Positions 34,356-46,631 of a stretch of DNA of 64,000 nt are shown here, piece after piece; positions within the stretch are counted from its first letter, which is position 1; every line of letters begins with the position of its first letter. The translations under genes and the position numbers were made by a program. The notes under the pieces were generated by a model. That model did not search any database, was not told the origin of the DNA, and saw only the letters and a program-made list of their open reading frames with translations. The stretch is from Datnioides undecimradiatus (lineage: Eukaryota; Chordata; Actinopteri; Lobotiformes; Datnioididae): assembly GCA_008933995.1 (NCBI GenBank), contig WARS01000027.1:1701001-1765000 (forward strand), read 5' to 3'.

Positions 34356-36203
34356 GTTGTGTAATTGTTCTTGTTTTACACCTTCATCCTGCCAGAGGCA
34401 ATTACCGCAGCGACAGCAGAGCGTTTCTGTTTTTTTTCCTCTTCACGCCAAAACGAGTATGAACACAGTGTGTGTGCGTGTGTGTGTGTCAGAAACTCAG
34501 AAGCTTTTAATTAAACTCCTACAACATATTATTTCGAATGCAGCTTCTTCTTTCCCACCGCGGGTTCTCTGTTCTGATGAATCGCTGTGGGCCGACTCCA
34601 AACGCCAGCGGTGACTCTTATTGAGCGGGCGATCATGTGATCATCGTCACGGCTGTTGATGAACAAGACGTTAAATGCGTGAATATGGAGGCGCTCGATA
34701 TTTTGTTTGGAGGTGAGGAATTAGACGCGGGGGGGGCTCCTACAAGACACTTTATTGACTTTTCATTTGGGCCGTGAAGCCGATGGACCGATTTCAGGCA
34801 GAATCTCATTTACGAGTGATTTCCCGCGGAGGACGACCCACATACCGAGGAGCAGGCGGGTTTCATCAGGTTTCCTCTGCAGCAGGTTTTCACTCTTTAA
34901 TTATCCAAATCACTGAAAATACGACACTTAACGCTGCAGCAAGTCGCTGTTTTTGTCCATTTGGGGGCAGAAGAGATACGAACAAACCTCCAATTTCAGT
35001 TCATCTCAGTTATTTTTACCCTGCAAATAAAAAATACACAACGTGGACTCGACAATAAGCGCCAAAAACGCTTTTACTCGATTGCGTTTTAATGCAAAAC
35101 TACTGTATCTGCAAACATGCACACCCTGACGTCCCCAGGGCTTGTCGCTCATCGCTGAAATCACACAAAGCACACACGACATTGACACCACAGCTCGTCT
35201 TCAAATAACAAGGCTGTTGTAATGTTTGACACGCGGTCTCGCTTTCATGTCTCGTTGTTGTTAATGACTCGTTTCTGAGTGTTTCTTCTTCTGCACTTTA
35301 GTTGATTCTCAGTGTAAGAGGCAGGAACGCGGCGTCTCATCTGCCTGTAATGAGACCTAAAACATCCATATGTATTGTGGCGTAAACGGGTGTGAACACG
35401 TCCGCTGTCGTCCTCCGCTCTCTGACTCTTTTTAACATTCAAAGCGTCTCTCCATCTTCTTCTTCTTCTTCTTCTTCTTCTTCTTGTGTTCGTCTCCTTG
35501 TGAATGTGGAGCAGCTGTTATCTGAGCGAGCTGGAGATAATTGGTGGACAAGTGCGGCTCGACCGGGGGGAGAAGCTGCATTTAAATGCGTCTTAAGGAA
35601 ACAATCTGCTATGAATTCAGAGGGGTGTTAGCCGTTCGTTAGCATGCTAGCAGCACAGTGTCTGGAGGCTGATGCGGCACTTTTGTGTTTATATGTTATT
35701 ATCCCATCCAGACGAGAGCAGACGCACGCTCTGAAGTCTGAGAGGTGACTCTGTTCTGCTTTAAAGCTCCACTTTGAGCCCGACCGAGTCATTAAACTCC
35801 ACCTTAAACCGAACGGCCTCATCTGTATTTCACCCGACGACTTGAACCGGTCACATTTTTCATTTCCCCTCAGCAAACCAATCAGTTCCACCCGCCTGAG
35901 CATCACTCGTCTGCATAATGAGCTGTCAGCCAATCGCGTTCGCCCCCCAGGGCAGACGCTTGGACGTGATTGGATGCTGTTTGTGTGCCGCTGGGTTTGA
36001 AATCTGTCTCCATGGTAACCGGAGCCGCCACTGAACAGAGTCACGGTTGGATCATTTCATGTTGGTGTTAAGTGATAAAAGCGTCTTGATTCTGTTGGAT
36101 AATGACTTAAAACAGTGCAATTTATTTGTTTGTTTATTTGTTGGGATTGGTTTGTTGTTTTTATTTATGTTTCAGTTAAGGGCTAGCTGCTATGTGAGGG
36201 GAG
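34356..36203. other. Non-coding stretch, no gene seen
   Basis: Contains a (TTC)n run at about 35454-35485. CpG content is slightly raised around 34600-34800 and 35750-36020, with CCAAT words at 35877 and 35929. No exon can be supported. Confidence 0.4.
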
Positions 36204-36560
36204 CCTTAGCATGCTAATGTGATCATTTTTACAGTTTAATACTAATGACATTTGGTTAGCATGCTAACAAACAGCAAAGTACAGCTGTGGATTTAAGGGT
36301 ATTTGGTTATTAATTTGAACTTCACTTAGATGATGGAGCTAAATTAAAAGTCAGGCAATCAAACGAACGACTGTAGCTCATCCTCAGGGGATCACGAAAG
36401 TCCGACGTAGCAACAAACCCAACAGTTGTTCGGCCATTTCACTCAAAAACACAAAAATGCCTACCAGCTGATGGCGCTACAGGAAACGTCAGGTGGTCAC
36501 CAAAGTCATGAGGGTTCATCCTCTGGGGACGACGAATGTCTGCAAAAACAAATCAAAATG
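36204..36560 (+). repeat. Teleost dispersed repeat, copy 2 (mate at 13.6 kb)
   Basis: Shares with 13599-13875 the ordered blocks TTAGCATGCTAA, GCAAAGTACAGCTG and TCATCCTCTGGGGACGACGA followed by ATGTCTG. It keeps a middle part missing from the first copy (TGATGGCGCTA, then CAGGTGGTCACCAAAGTCAT). The two copies are independently decayed insertions of one family. Confidence 0.65.
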
Positions 36561-37214
36561 AAGTCTGAATGCTAGCTTGGCTAAAAATCATCAGCTGTAA
36601 GATGTTAAATCCACTGAAATTAGCCATTAAACTTATTAATATTAAACAAAAAACACTAGAAATTCGTGATCTGATCACACTTTGACCCTGCAGATTTTGA
36701 CCTCTTAGAGGGGCCAGAACCCTATATTGGGAACCATTGGACTAAACATGCTAACTGTATATAAAGTGATTAAAACTAGCTTAACCTGGAGCAGCTCCAA
36801 CAGTAAAATGTTATTATTTCAATACTTTACAGTCTTTTTGCTGTTGATAGTTTAACTTCTGTTTGATTTTGAATGCACAACTTTTGCTTCTAACTCTCTG
36901 AGCGTGCACCTGAAGGCACCGCCGTACGGCCTGTGCGTGGATGCAACGATTCCTCCCTGAGCCGGAGAATAAACAGACTGAAGGAAGATAATTAGATCAA
37001 ATGAGGAACATCTGCGCTCAAATAAACACACATGGTGATTGTCCTTGTCCAGCCTTCGGTGTGTGCGTGTGTGCGTGTGTGTGTGTGTGTGCAGCAGCTG
37101 TTTTTCTGCCTTCAGGCCACTAACAGAAACCTTCCTCTCTTCCTGTTTCTCGCTTTTCCATCCCTCCATCTCTCTTTTCTTATTTCCTCAGGTTTTTCTC
37201 AACGCTTCACGCCG

Positions 37215-37216
<2 letters not shown>
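36561..37216. other. Non-coding stretch, no gene seen
   Basis: A TG/CG array lies at about 37058-37091. No coding exon is recognised. Confidence 0.4.
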
Positions 37217-37256
<40 letters not shown>

Positions 37257-37438
37257 CGAAACAGTCTGCCAGGCTGTGATTAGAGAGGAAGGATGGATAT
37301 ATATACAAATATAAAATAAATAAAAAGAGGAAAAAGACGCTGAAATGCTTCGAGCAACAAGCAGCTGATCGTGAGCGTGTGTTTCACTTTTCAGCAACAG
37401 CTTCATTTAAACTATCACGACAGACAGACAGGCAGGCT

Positions 37439-37469
<31 letters not shown>

Positions 37470-37936
37470 GGCAGACAGGCAACAGACAGACAGACAGACA
37501 GAGAGACAGACAGACAGGCAACAGACAGACAGACAGGCAACAGACAGACAGGCAGGCAACAGACAGACAGGCAGACAGGCAACAGACAGACAGGCAGGCA
37601 ACAGACAGACAGACAGGGAGACAGGCAACAGACAGACAGACAGACAGAGAGACAGACAGATAGGCAGGCTACAGACAGACAGGCAGACAGGCAACAGACA
37701 GACAGGCAGACAGGCAACAGACAGACAGGCAGGCTACAGACAGACAGGCAACAGACAGACAGGCAGGCAACAGACAGACAGGCAACAGACAGACAGACAG
37801 ACAGACAGACAGGCAGGCTACAGACAGACAGGCAGACAGGCAACAGACAGACAGACAGAGAGACAGACAGACAGGCAGGCTACAGACAGACAGGCAGACA
37901 GGCAACAGACAGACAGGCAACAGAGAGACAGACAGG
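37217..37936 (+). repeat. (CA)n then 0.52-kb (GACA)n/GGCA composite satellite
   Basis: (CA)n at 37217-37254, then from 37419 to 37936 an uninterrupted mix of ACAGACAG, GGCAGGCA and GGCAACAGACAG units. The array is open in several frames on both strands (a 292-codon plus frame of R, Q, T, D and a 142-codon minus frame of C, L, S, V, P). Both are translations of the repeat. GACA repeats are a component of the Bkm-type satellites known from vertebrate sex chromosomes, but they are also common elsewhere. Confidence 0.9.
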
Positions 37937-38005
37937 TGTGTTACCTGAACTGCCAGGAGAGAAACACACACTTGCTTTCCTGTTTCTTCCCTTGCAACAA
38001 TTTCC

Positions 38006-38050
38006 CTCCTTCCTTTCTTCCTTCCCTCCTTCCTTCCTTCCTTCCTTCCT
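38006..38050 (+). repeat. (CTTC)n tetranucleotide repeat
   Basis: About ten CTTC units, with some CCCTC interruptions, between the GACA array and the 11-bp minisatellite. Confidence 0.85.
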
Positions 38051-38213
38051 ACAGCTGAGGAGAGTTAAACCACGCAGAAAGCCAAAGCCAGTTCATTTAA
38101 AGACAGGCTGTCTGATGGGAGGTGGGTGTGTGGGGGTTGAAACTGCTCTGTGGAAGCCATTTTGGATCCATTCACACAGTCATCATGTGCTCCTGCAGCT
38201 ACAGGCTCTTTCC

Positions 38214-38410
38214 TCAGGAAACATTAGGGAAAGACTGAGGAAACATTGAGGAAACAGTGAGGAAACATTGAGGAAACAGTGAGGAAACAGTGAGGACACA
38301 TTGAGGAAACAGTGAGGAAACAGTGAGGACACATTGAGGAAACAGTGAGGAAACAGTGAGGAAACATTGAGGAAACAGTGAGGAAACAGTGAGGACACAA
38401 GGAAACAAGG
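38214..38410 (+). repeat. 11-bp minisatellite (GAGGAAACAGT) in 33-bp trimers
   Basis: GAGGAAACAGT, GAGGAAACATT and GAGGACACATT alternate with strict 11-bp spacing. The order is largely a 33-bp trimer (two AACAGT units then one ACATT unit). The array is G/A-rich on the plus strand. Confidence 0.9.
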
Positions 38411-38842
38411 CTGGAATGACTGTCTACACCTGTGTGGGACAACTAACGAGGGACAGTTGAGACTAATCAGGGCTGGACAGGTGAGAGAGACGTCCTCTGT
38501 CGTGATGCTGAACGTTAGATTCTGACTGTTTTAATGCAAATACAGGGACTTTACTCACAATAAGCTTATTAATAAAGCTCAGTGATTAATCGGTAATTAG
38601 AGCTGCAGGTGCTCCTCTTAACGGACACTCGCCGCCTGTTTGCTGCTGAGTCGTATAAAGCTGCTGATTCAGAGATAGGACGCACGAAACGAACGCAGGG
38701 TGTGTGAAAGTCGTCTTTTTGATGCGTTCGAGGCCTTTTTCATACCGTAAATATCACAGAACAACAGAAAAGATGCAGTGATGGAGCAAAAGCCCCCTCC
38801 TCCACCCCAACACCACCTTTAATCTGTTTGCTACTGATAGCG

Positions 38843-38880
<38 letters not shown>

Positions 38881-38939
38881 TTCAGAGCTGATAAGAGGAG
38901 AAGAAGCTCTTTAATAGAACAAGATGACACGCAAGATAA

Positions 38940-38981
<42 letters not shown>

Positions 38982-39046
38982 TCTGTTACACTCTCCATCT
39001 GTTTTCATGTCAGCTGGAGTGACAGAGTGATGCTGATCTCACTCTC

Positions 39047-39085
<39 letters not shown>

Positions 39086-39963
39086 TGTACCTCTGAGGGC
39101 TGAAGTCACGATTTTAACCAACGAAACTCGATAAAAAGGCAAAAAATAAAGAAAAAAAGCATCGATTTTTCTGTTTTTCGTGCATTTTGATGAATATTTA
39201 TCCAAGATGCAACAAAACAATTCAGCCGCTGTTCCTGAACGCAGCACAGCACAGTGACGAGGCTGCAGCAGGAGCGAGCTGCAGCTTTAATGAACCAGAT
39301 GCATTAAGTTTGGTCGGTGTGATGGACACACGTGTTCACACACATGCTGCAAGTTCCCGGTACAGACGGCGCCGCAGCAGGAACATACGAGGAGATGGAC
39401 GTAGAGCTGACAAGGACAGGAAGTAGGTAAACAAGAGGGAAACTAAAACAGGAAGTGAACATGAACATGGACGCCTCTCTGAGCTTCAGGAGCATCTACT
39501 GAAGAGCTGAGTGGCAGGTTAGGGACAGAAGGTCAAAAACAGCAACGACGGGAGCTCAGATTTCCAACAGGAAGCAGCCAAAGAGGTGGCGTTTATTCAA
39601 GGAAATACTGTATTTTTATGAACCGAACAGTGAAACGAAGCAATCTGATTGGCTGACAGAGCCTCCATGGCATCTTCTTCTTCCCCTCCGTTAATCGCTC
39701 CGTCCCTTTTTAACCCTTCGTTTCCCCGTCGGCTGCTCTTCTCTCGACCTCCTGGACATTTCCATTTCACTCGTCGGCCGCAGGTTTTCTTCTTTAATGA
39801 AATCTGCGGCTCGCTCTCTCGCTCTCTCACCTTCGCTGTAGTTTCTTTAAGTAATGTTTTCACACCTCCGCCTCTCCTCCTACGCTCCCTCGTCCATTAA
39901 AGAAAGAGAGGAGAGAGGGTAATGGAGGTCAACGCGGCTGTGATTCGTCTTTTCAACACGACG
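38411..39963. repeat. Non-coding stretch with three dinucleotide arrays
   Basis: (GT)n at 38847-38879, (GT)n at 38942-38980 and (CA)n at 39051-39081 occupy the middle of this stretch. No gene is seen on either side. The reading frames around the arrays translate the repeats. Confidence 0.7.
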
Positions 39964-40503
39964 CTCTTTTCTTATTTCCTCTTCCTATTTCCCTCTTCCA
40001 CTCTTCGGTTTCTCCTCCTCCTCCTTCTTCTTCTTCTTTCTCTTCTTCCTTTTCTTTGTCTTCCTCCTCCCTCGTTTTCTTTGTCTTCCTTCTTCCTTCT
40101 CCTTTTCTTCTTCTACCTCTTCATCTACTCTCCTTTTCTCTTCCTCCTGCTTCGTGCTCCTCTTCTTCTTTTACCTCTTCCTTTTCTACTTCTCCTCCTC
40201 TTTTTCCTTCTTCCTATTCTATGTCCTTGTCCTTCTTCCTTCTTCCTCCTCTTCTTCATCTCCTCTTCCTTTTCTTCTTCATCTTCCTCCACCTTTGTCG
40301 TCCTCCTGCTCCTCTTCTTCTACCTCTTCATCTTCTTTCCTCTTCCTCCTCCTTCGTGCTCTTCTTCTTCCTCTTTCTTCTTCTTCTCTTACTTTGTGTT
40401 TCTGCGTTTTTACAGCTCTTGGATTTGATCCTCTTCTCTCTGATCGTCTCTGTGGTTTGTTTACTTCTTTCTCCTCTCCTCCTCCTCCTCTTCCTCCTCC
40501 TCT
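39964..40503 (+). repeat. 0.54-kb polypyrimidine (CTT/CTC) tract
   Basis: C/T-only composition on the plus strand for most of its length, of the same kind as 33781-34355. Plus-strand frames of 149-168 codons are artefacts. Confidence 0.9.
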
Positions 40504-43221
40504 GAAACATGGCCGGTGCAGCCGAGGCCTTTGCCTATACATTATACATACAGGAAGATCAAAGCGTTGCGTCTGCAGAGAACGAGCAGATAAAAGCAGA
40601 AGAGCTGACGATCAGGACGGAGATGAGATTAAAAAAAGAGAAAGTGTGACGACGGAGTGAAGTCTCCGGATACGAGCGCGTCAACACGCCGTCCCCTGAA
40701 GGAGGTCGTGGCATCGACACGCTGATGGAGGACACGGCAGGAGCGCCTCGCTGCTTACGGCTGCTAGCTCACAGATGTGTGGGTGGCTAACGCTGTTTAG
40801 CTGACGTTATGGTGTCGTTAGCTAATCAATCAATTCAATATGGCGTCTTAGTTTTGACCTGTCAATGAGGTTATAGCTTCCTCAGCGTTAATCCTCCTTC
40901 CTGCTCTTCTTCTCCTTCTTCTTTGGTCGTTTTCTTTCTTCTTCTCTGTCCTTTTCTTCTTTGTCAGTTTGTCAGTTTGAGCTTTGTCGACTAAAATGTC
41001 AGTGGTTGCTTCTGTTCGTGTGACAAGTAATCATCTACTACATGTTGACGATCGCGGCAGCTTTAACCTCGGTTTTTAACCATTTTCATTATCAATTAAT
41101 CCAATTAATGATGATTCGTCATTTAGTCAATAAAATGTGTAGAAAATCGTTAAAAATCACTTCTTTTGTTCGATCAATGATCCAAAAACCAAAGATTCTT
41201 CATTTTCTGACGTTAATGAGAAAGAACAGCAGCGAATCTTCACATTTAAGAAGCTAAAACCTGCAAACATTTAACATTTTTGGCTTTAAGGCGAACATTT
41301 TAACATCAGAACAGCTGGATCGATCGACTGACGGCTGCAGCTTCGTGTCCGCTCACTGATCCTGGATGAAGTTGCTTCTTGAACTCAACGAGCGGAGAGA
41401 GTCTGATTTAAAATCACATGTTCACGTGTTCATTGTGCATGAAGTCGACGCCCGCTCTGTTTGTTTTTACAGTCCTGGGTTTTGTTAAAGGTTCGTGCTT
41501 CCTTCAAAGACCCTTTGTGTCCCGTCTGGTTCAAAAAGCAGAGGAGCTGAAAACAAACTGCTCGTTTCCTCCTAATTGCACATTTCTGTTTCATATTTTC
41601 CGTTTCAGGTGTTTTCCTCCCCGCGGCGTCGGGACTCTCAGCAGGTACAAACTGCTTTTTCTTTTTTCTTTGTTTTTTTGAATAAAGACCAGATGATTAA
41701 AATACTTTGTCATTTGTTCTGCTCGTTACTGGAGGACAGAAACCGTGTTTCCATTAAAGCGTCCAGCCGTGCAGAACCAGTGTAACAGGAATTTAAAAAT
41801 GTCACATCGCCGGATTCAAAACAAATCGCACAGGGGATTGTCACCACGGTTTAAAGATAAAAACAAAACAGGAAAAAAAAATATGGTAATGACAAAAAAT
41901 AAATATTTTGCAGGCGTCTGTAAACTCCAGCAGCAAACTGATCTTTTTAAAGGTCAGAAGTGTTTGCATGCTGCTTTCACACACTCCCAGAGTAAACACA
42001 CACACACAGCACACGTTTCATGTCATTTTAAATTAAAGTCAGTTAATTAATGTGTAATTGTTGCATCATTTGTGTGTTTGAGGCTTAAATCGCACAAACT
42101 CACGCACTTAAAGCACCTTTTCATCAGATTAAAACAGGAAACGGCCTCGTCACGTTTTTCTACAGTATCTCTGTCAGCCAATCACAGTCCTCCGTACGTG
42201 CATGAGTCACTGCAAACAGGAAGTGCTCACAGGTGATTCAAGGTGCTTCAAATAACCCCAAAAATGACAAAATGTAAACAAAGGGAAGGCCCCATGGCGA
42301 CTTCCTGTTTACATGCTGCAAAGCTTTATGGGAAAAACAAAAGATTCACAATCATAAAAACAAACAATAAAATCCATCAACATCAACTTTTTAAATGTTT
42401 ATATTTACCTGAAGCAGGAGCCTGGTTTGAGACTCGACGTGTCATCGCGCTCTCTGGTTGGACGATCCAACAGTGATGTCACAGCGTACTGACCACACCC
42501 TGGAGTCCACTTCTGCATCACTGCAGGTCGCCACAGGAGGACTTTAAGCTCCCGTTCGCTTTAATATGAATAAAATCACATCATCGGCATATTAGCGCAG
42601 AAAATATGCTTGTGGTTGGATATTAGCGTCATTATAAAGAATACAGAACTGAAATATAATGTTAAATAAAGTTTTAGTTTTAAAAAGATGCTTTTAAGTA
42701 GCAGTGAAGAGTCAAGTCGCTGCAAAATTCACAGAAAAAGGTTATTTTTAAATCCCAAAAGTCACGATATCGACCTGCGTCTGGATAATCTGTGAATTGT
42801 TCTGTCAAAAATCTGAGTTTTATTAAAAATCCGTTACGTTACAGTCGACAAACGACAGATGTAAAACCAATTTGGCTGATTTTTAAGTGCAATTTGCCTG
42901 AAATCTGAATTTTACAAGAATAAAAGACGTGATTCGTCTAAAACTCACAAGCGACACATCCGAACTCCAAAGACACACTCACACACTCAAACACACGCCG
43001 ACTGGTAAATAAAGGTAATAAACACACAGACAGGTGAAGGGTGACAGGCAGAGAGACAGATGAGTGCAGACAGACAGTTTGTCTCTCTCTGCTCTTGTTT
43101 CCCCGTCAGTCGTCCGGCGCTGCCATCACTCAACGCCTCATGTTTGTATTGTCGTATATTTTCCTCCCGGCAACAGCATCTGTCACCGCGGTGATTCACG
43201 GCAACACGGCGACGACCTGGC
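40504..43221. other. Non-coding stretch, no gene seen
   Basis: About 2.7 kb without a supportable exon or recognisable repeat, apart from a short C/T-rich run at 40900-40960. Confidence 0.4.
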
Positions 43222-43224
43222 TCT

Positions 43225-43259
<35 letters not shown>

Positions 43260-43300
43260 TGTGTGTGTGAGTGTGTGTGTGTGTGAGTGTGTGTGAGACA
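43222..43300 (+). repeat. (GT)n array with GTGA interruptions
   Basis: (GT)n from about 43226 with regular GTGAGT interruptions to 43297. Confidence 0.9.
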
Positions 43301-43330
43301 AAGTTTACAGTTGTTTCATCTTGGATGTCG

Positions 43331-43652
43331 TCCAGTAACTGACTACATTTACTCACATACTCACACACCAACACTGTGCTTTTACTCCTCTACATCTATT
43401 AAAAAACTCAAGTTACTGGTTTAAAAATACTGTATTTATTCAGACATGATGTTTTATTATCAGTTAAGACTGAGCAGCACATAAAATAATTAAAATTAGC
43501 TGTAATATTAAAGTGTATTTTATATATATATGTATTATTTTTTTATTATAATATATATTTTATTATAAATCAATATATAAAATGCATCATGCTTTGACTT
43601 GTAAATGAGTATTTCTACTTTCTGTGGTAAAGTTACTTTTACTTGAGTAAAA
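43331..43652 (+). repeat. Copy of an abundant teleost dispersed repeat
   Basis: Ordered blocks match a repeat I recognise from many teleosts: CAGTAACTGACTACATTTAC, TTTTACTCCTCTACATCTAT, AAGTTACTGG, ATTAAAATTAGCTGTAATAT, an AT-rich core, AATGCATCATG, GAGTATTTCTACTTTCTGTG and TTACTTTTACTTGAGTAAA. It is non-coding and its class is uncertain. Confidence 0.65.
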
Positions 43653-44129
43653 CACCTGTAACATGTAACGAGATGTACTCTGGCTATGCTGCTGCCATGT
43701 TGATGCCAGGGTGCAATGCATTATGGGTAGGGTTTCATCAGAGACTGTCTGTGTCTGTTTGATCCCTGTTAAAGACTGTTTCCCTCCAACAGACGCAGTC
43801 AGTCAGTGCCTCGGCTGCTCAGAGTCGAGTTTAATCCCAGTAAAGTTTGGTTTAATCCCACCGGCTGTTGTTTAATCCCGTTACTGTTTGTGTGTCTGTG
43901 CATAATTGAGCTCGTTAGAGACAAAGTTTGGTAACTGTGGAGAGCAGCGCGATCAGTCCTGAGCTTTGAAGGCGTCACTGTGTCTTGTTTGTGTCACAGG
44001 ATAAAGATAAACTTTTATAATATTAAGAAACTGAAGGAGAAGGTCGTCACTTCGCTGCTTCAGGGGGTTTGACTCATTAAACGCTGCAGCGGCACTAAAT
44101 GAGGCTGTGGCCCCACCAAGAAACGACGT

Positions 44130-44260
44130 CTGATGAATTCAAAGGGTGTAAATCGAGATCAACTGGATTTGTGAACGGTTCCTTGAAGACGTTTCAGCTC
44201 TCATCCAAAGCTGTGCCCTGGATGAATGAGAACCTCCGCAGAGACGACCGACAAGCAGGA
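44130..44260 (+). repeat. Possible fragment of a fish dispersed repeat
   Basis: CTTGAAGACGTTTCAGCTCT followed by CATCCAAAG, then CCTGGATGAATGAGAACCT, is a word order I have seen in repeated fish sequence, where both blocks flank a short spacer. A continuous plus-strand frame crosses it (44099-44434), but it has no recognisable domain. Confidence 0.35.
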
Positions 44261-46030
44261 TCCTGTGAGGGTGGTGGCGGTAAAGCAAGGTGGACGCATC
44301 ATCCTCGAACCTCACGCTCCTACAAGCGTCTCAGTTTGACCTCCAACGCTTTCTGGTGCTTCCTGTCTTTGGCTCTCAGCTCCAAGCTCATTGGTTCCTG
44401 GCAAATAAAGAGGACAGGAAATAGATGGTGCTAATTTGTCAGGGGGACTATTTTCAGCGGCGGATGAATCCACATCTGGTGCTCTGGATCAGATCGTCCT
44501 CCTGATGATCAAACTGTCTCGGCTTGAGCGTCACCAGACCCCTGCACGCAGCGCCAGATCAGACCCAACACAACCCGATGACCAGCTTAGCTGCAGCTCA
44601 CGTGGCCTCAGTTGCTCAGTCGTGTCACTTTGCCCTGTGCAACACCCGGAAGGTCAGACCCGACCTGTCTGAGCCTGCATCAGCTCCTGGTTCAGGTCCT
44701 CGTCGTATCCTGCAGCAGCTCCTACAGCTCCCGACCCTGCAGGTGGTCTTCGGCCAACCCGTCTGCTAACATCCCTCCCCTGGCCCTCTGGTCTACCTCT
44801 GATTGGCCGGCGTCTCCCACCGCCGCCGCCGCTCAGACCCAGACCTCTGCATTCTCGCAGAAACACAAGAAAGCGTCGAGCCAATTATATTTAATCGCAC
44901 GCTGAGACGCCGCGCTGCAGATAAACACACAGTCACAACGCTGAGCGCGTTTACAGCAGAGGGAAGGTGACGGAGGCCGAACCTGCCTCAGCAGCCGAGT
45001 AAACAAGTGAATAAGTGAATAAAAACACACCCGCCTCCGAGTTTCCCATGCATCAGCGCTAAAAATGGGGATTTATTCAGATTTTAACATGATCTAACAG
45101 GAAAACAGCCTTTAAATGTCACAGTAAACACGATAAACCATATCATAGATGATCATTTTGGTGTTTGCGAGTGTTTTCTTTGCTTTTCTTCCTTTTTCAC
45201 ATTATTTCCCAGCTTTTGTGAGACCAGCTGGAGCAACAGCAGCAGGTTTTGCAAATTAAACCGCCCCCAAAAAAATGAGGCGATCTCACTTTTCTGCACG
45301 CCGGACGCGTCTTTGAGGTCATTCATAACACGTGTGGTCGCGCAACAGACCGTGGAACCTGCTCAGCATCACGAAAACACAAAACAGTCGTGGTTTGGTT
45401 ACGTTTAAGCAGTTCGGGTGAGGAAAAGTTAATGTTTTGGCTTAAAATGAGATGTTTTCGCTGCGTTTGCACCGCACACCTGCAGCCACCAGAGGGCGCC
45501 ACCTGACGATAACAGTTAAACGCACAGACAACGTATCTTCGGTGAAGACGGACACGCTCATGCACCGGCTGTTAAAACCTGCAGAGCCGGAGCTCGTGTG
45601 CATGTTGGCGGGCGGATGCAGCCTGACGGGGGCACGAACGCGGAGAAGGTGATGCCGGTTGATGCTGAAGGTCGATCGGGACAGAGTCGGTGCAAAAACA
45701 GGTAAAAACCAAAAAACTGAATGAAGCTGAAGCGAAACAGACCTGCAGCAGAGACACACCTGCACAGGTGAGTGCGAAGAGGGAAAACAACAAAGCCATC
45801 AAGTTAGTCGCTGATTGGCTTCGTTTGTCTCATTGTTGGTGCTGTTTGTCTCGACGAGCGGCATCAGGCGACTTCCTGTGTGTGAACTTCCTGTTTCCTG
45901 TCCCTGAACCTCATTTCTGCCTCAATCAGGAAGAAGCACAATCCCAGTACAGACTGTTCGCCGCTCTGCAGCCTCTCCTCTGTCAGATCTCTGCTCCCCG
46001 TGAGCCCACGACTGGGTTTGTTTTGTTCCC
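44261..46030. other. Non-coding stretch, no gene seen
   Basis: GC-richer than its surroundings between 44500 and 45010, with (CCG)n at about 44818-44832. Open frames on both strands overlap each other and none is recognisable. Confidence 0.4.
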
Positions 46031-46072
<42 letters not shown>

Positions 46073-46180
46073 GATAACAGTGCTCGTCTGATAATCAGCC
46101 ACAATTACGTCCCAACAGAAAGAGACAGTGAAGAAGTGGGTGGAAGGAGGAGAAGACTATTGATATGGTAATGTCTGTCG

Positions 46181-46242
<62 letters not shown>

Positions 46243-46343
46243 TGTGACAGCCGGAGAATAGAAGGTTTCATTTTCTGTCTGAGGAACCTTTTATTACAAC
46301 AAGAGACTGAACCCACTCATTAGAGACGGGGAGCGGCGAGAGG
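46031..46343 (-). repeat. Inverted-pair element, copy B (mate at 16.5-16.75 kb)
   Basis: The reverse complement carries the same ordered landmarks as 16507-16749. CCTCTCGCCG, TTGTTGTAATAAAAGGTT and TTCTATTCTC are followed by an inner TG array (46181-46241). Then come CATTACCATATCAATAG, CCACCCACTTCTTC, GGGACGTAATTGTGGCTG and ATTATCAGACGAGCACT, and finally an outer array (46032-46071). The inner array here is longer and contains CG steps. It has no coding capacity. Confidence 0.8.
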
Positions 46344-46498
46344 TGTTGCATTCAAGTGAAATCGTGCACAATGAAACGCAGGCGCAGGCGTAGGTGACGA
46401 AGCCTGACTGTTTAATTATTATTATTACCCTGCACATTTAGAGCCTTTAAAGTCTTTTCACAGCAAATGAGACCTGAATGCGGCGCACTGAGACTCAC
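46344..46498. other. Non-coding stretch between copy B and the CpG-rich segment
   Basis: No gene seen. Contains a short GCAGGCGCAGGCGTAGG tandem at 46379-46395 and ATTATTATT at about 46418. Confidence 0.4.
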
Positions 46499-46631
46499 CC
46501 GGGTTGGTTCCCTGCATTAGGAGCTCTCGCTCGCGCAGGAACTTCATTGTTTCTTCAGCCGCATGTCGGACGCGTCGCGCCGCAGACTCCGTCACGGGGT
46601 GAGGGTTTTTAAACGGCCCCCAGCTCCAGCT
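46499..46631 (-). other. CpG-rich segment with a possible short exon
   Basis: On the minus strand a 44-codon open stretch (46631 to 46499) begins after a TGA. It includes an in-frame ATG with residues MKFLRERELLMQGTNP and ends exactly at G followed by the consensus donor GTGAGT (46498-46493). The segment is dense in CpG. The predicted peptide (…TESAARRVRHAAEET…) is charged and helix-like but matches no family I recognise. No clear acceptor with a pyrimidine tract lies upstream, so if real it would be a first exon. It is as likely a chance open frame in GC-rich sequence. Confidence 0.2.

Noticed and set aside
33711-34462. 217-244 codon plus-strand frames that look like multi-pass membrane proteins
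   Set aside because: CTT/CTC repeats give Leu, Ser and Phe in every frame; not coding.
34681-34720. Short ATG stretch followed by a GTGAGG donor-like word
   Set aside because: Only nine codons, no second exon and no conservation clue; too weak to call.
37371-38249. 292-codon plus-strand open frame rich in R, Q, T and D
   Set aside because: It is a translation of the GACA/GGCA satellite. The opposite strand is also open, and the non-repeat tail has no domain.
39922-40660. 149-168 codon plus-strand frames in a pyrimidine tract
   Set aside because: Same composition artefact in three frames.
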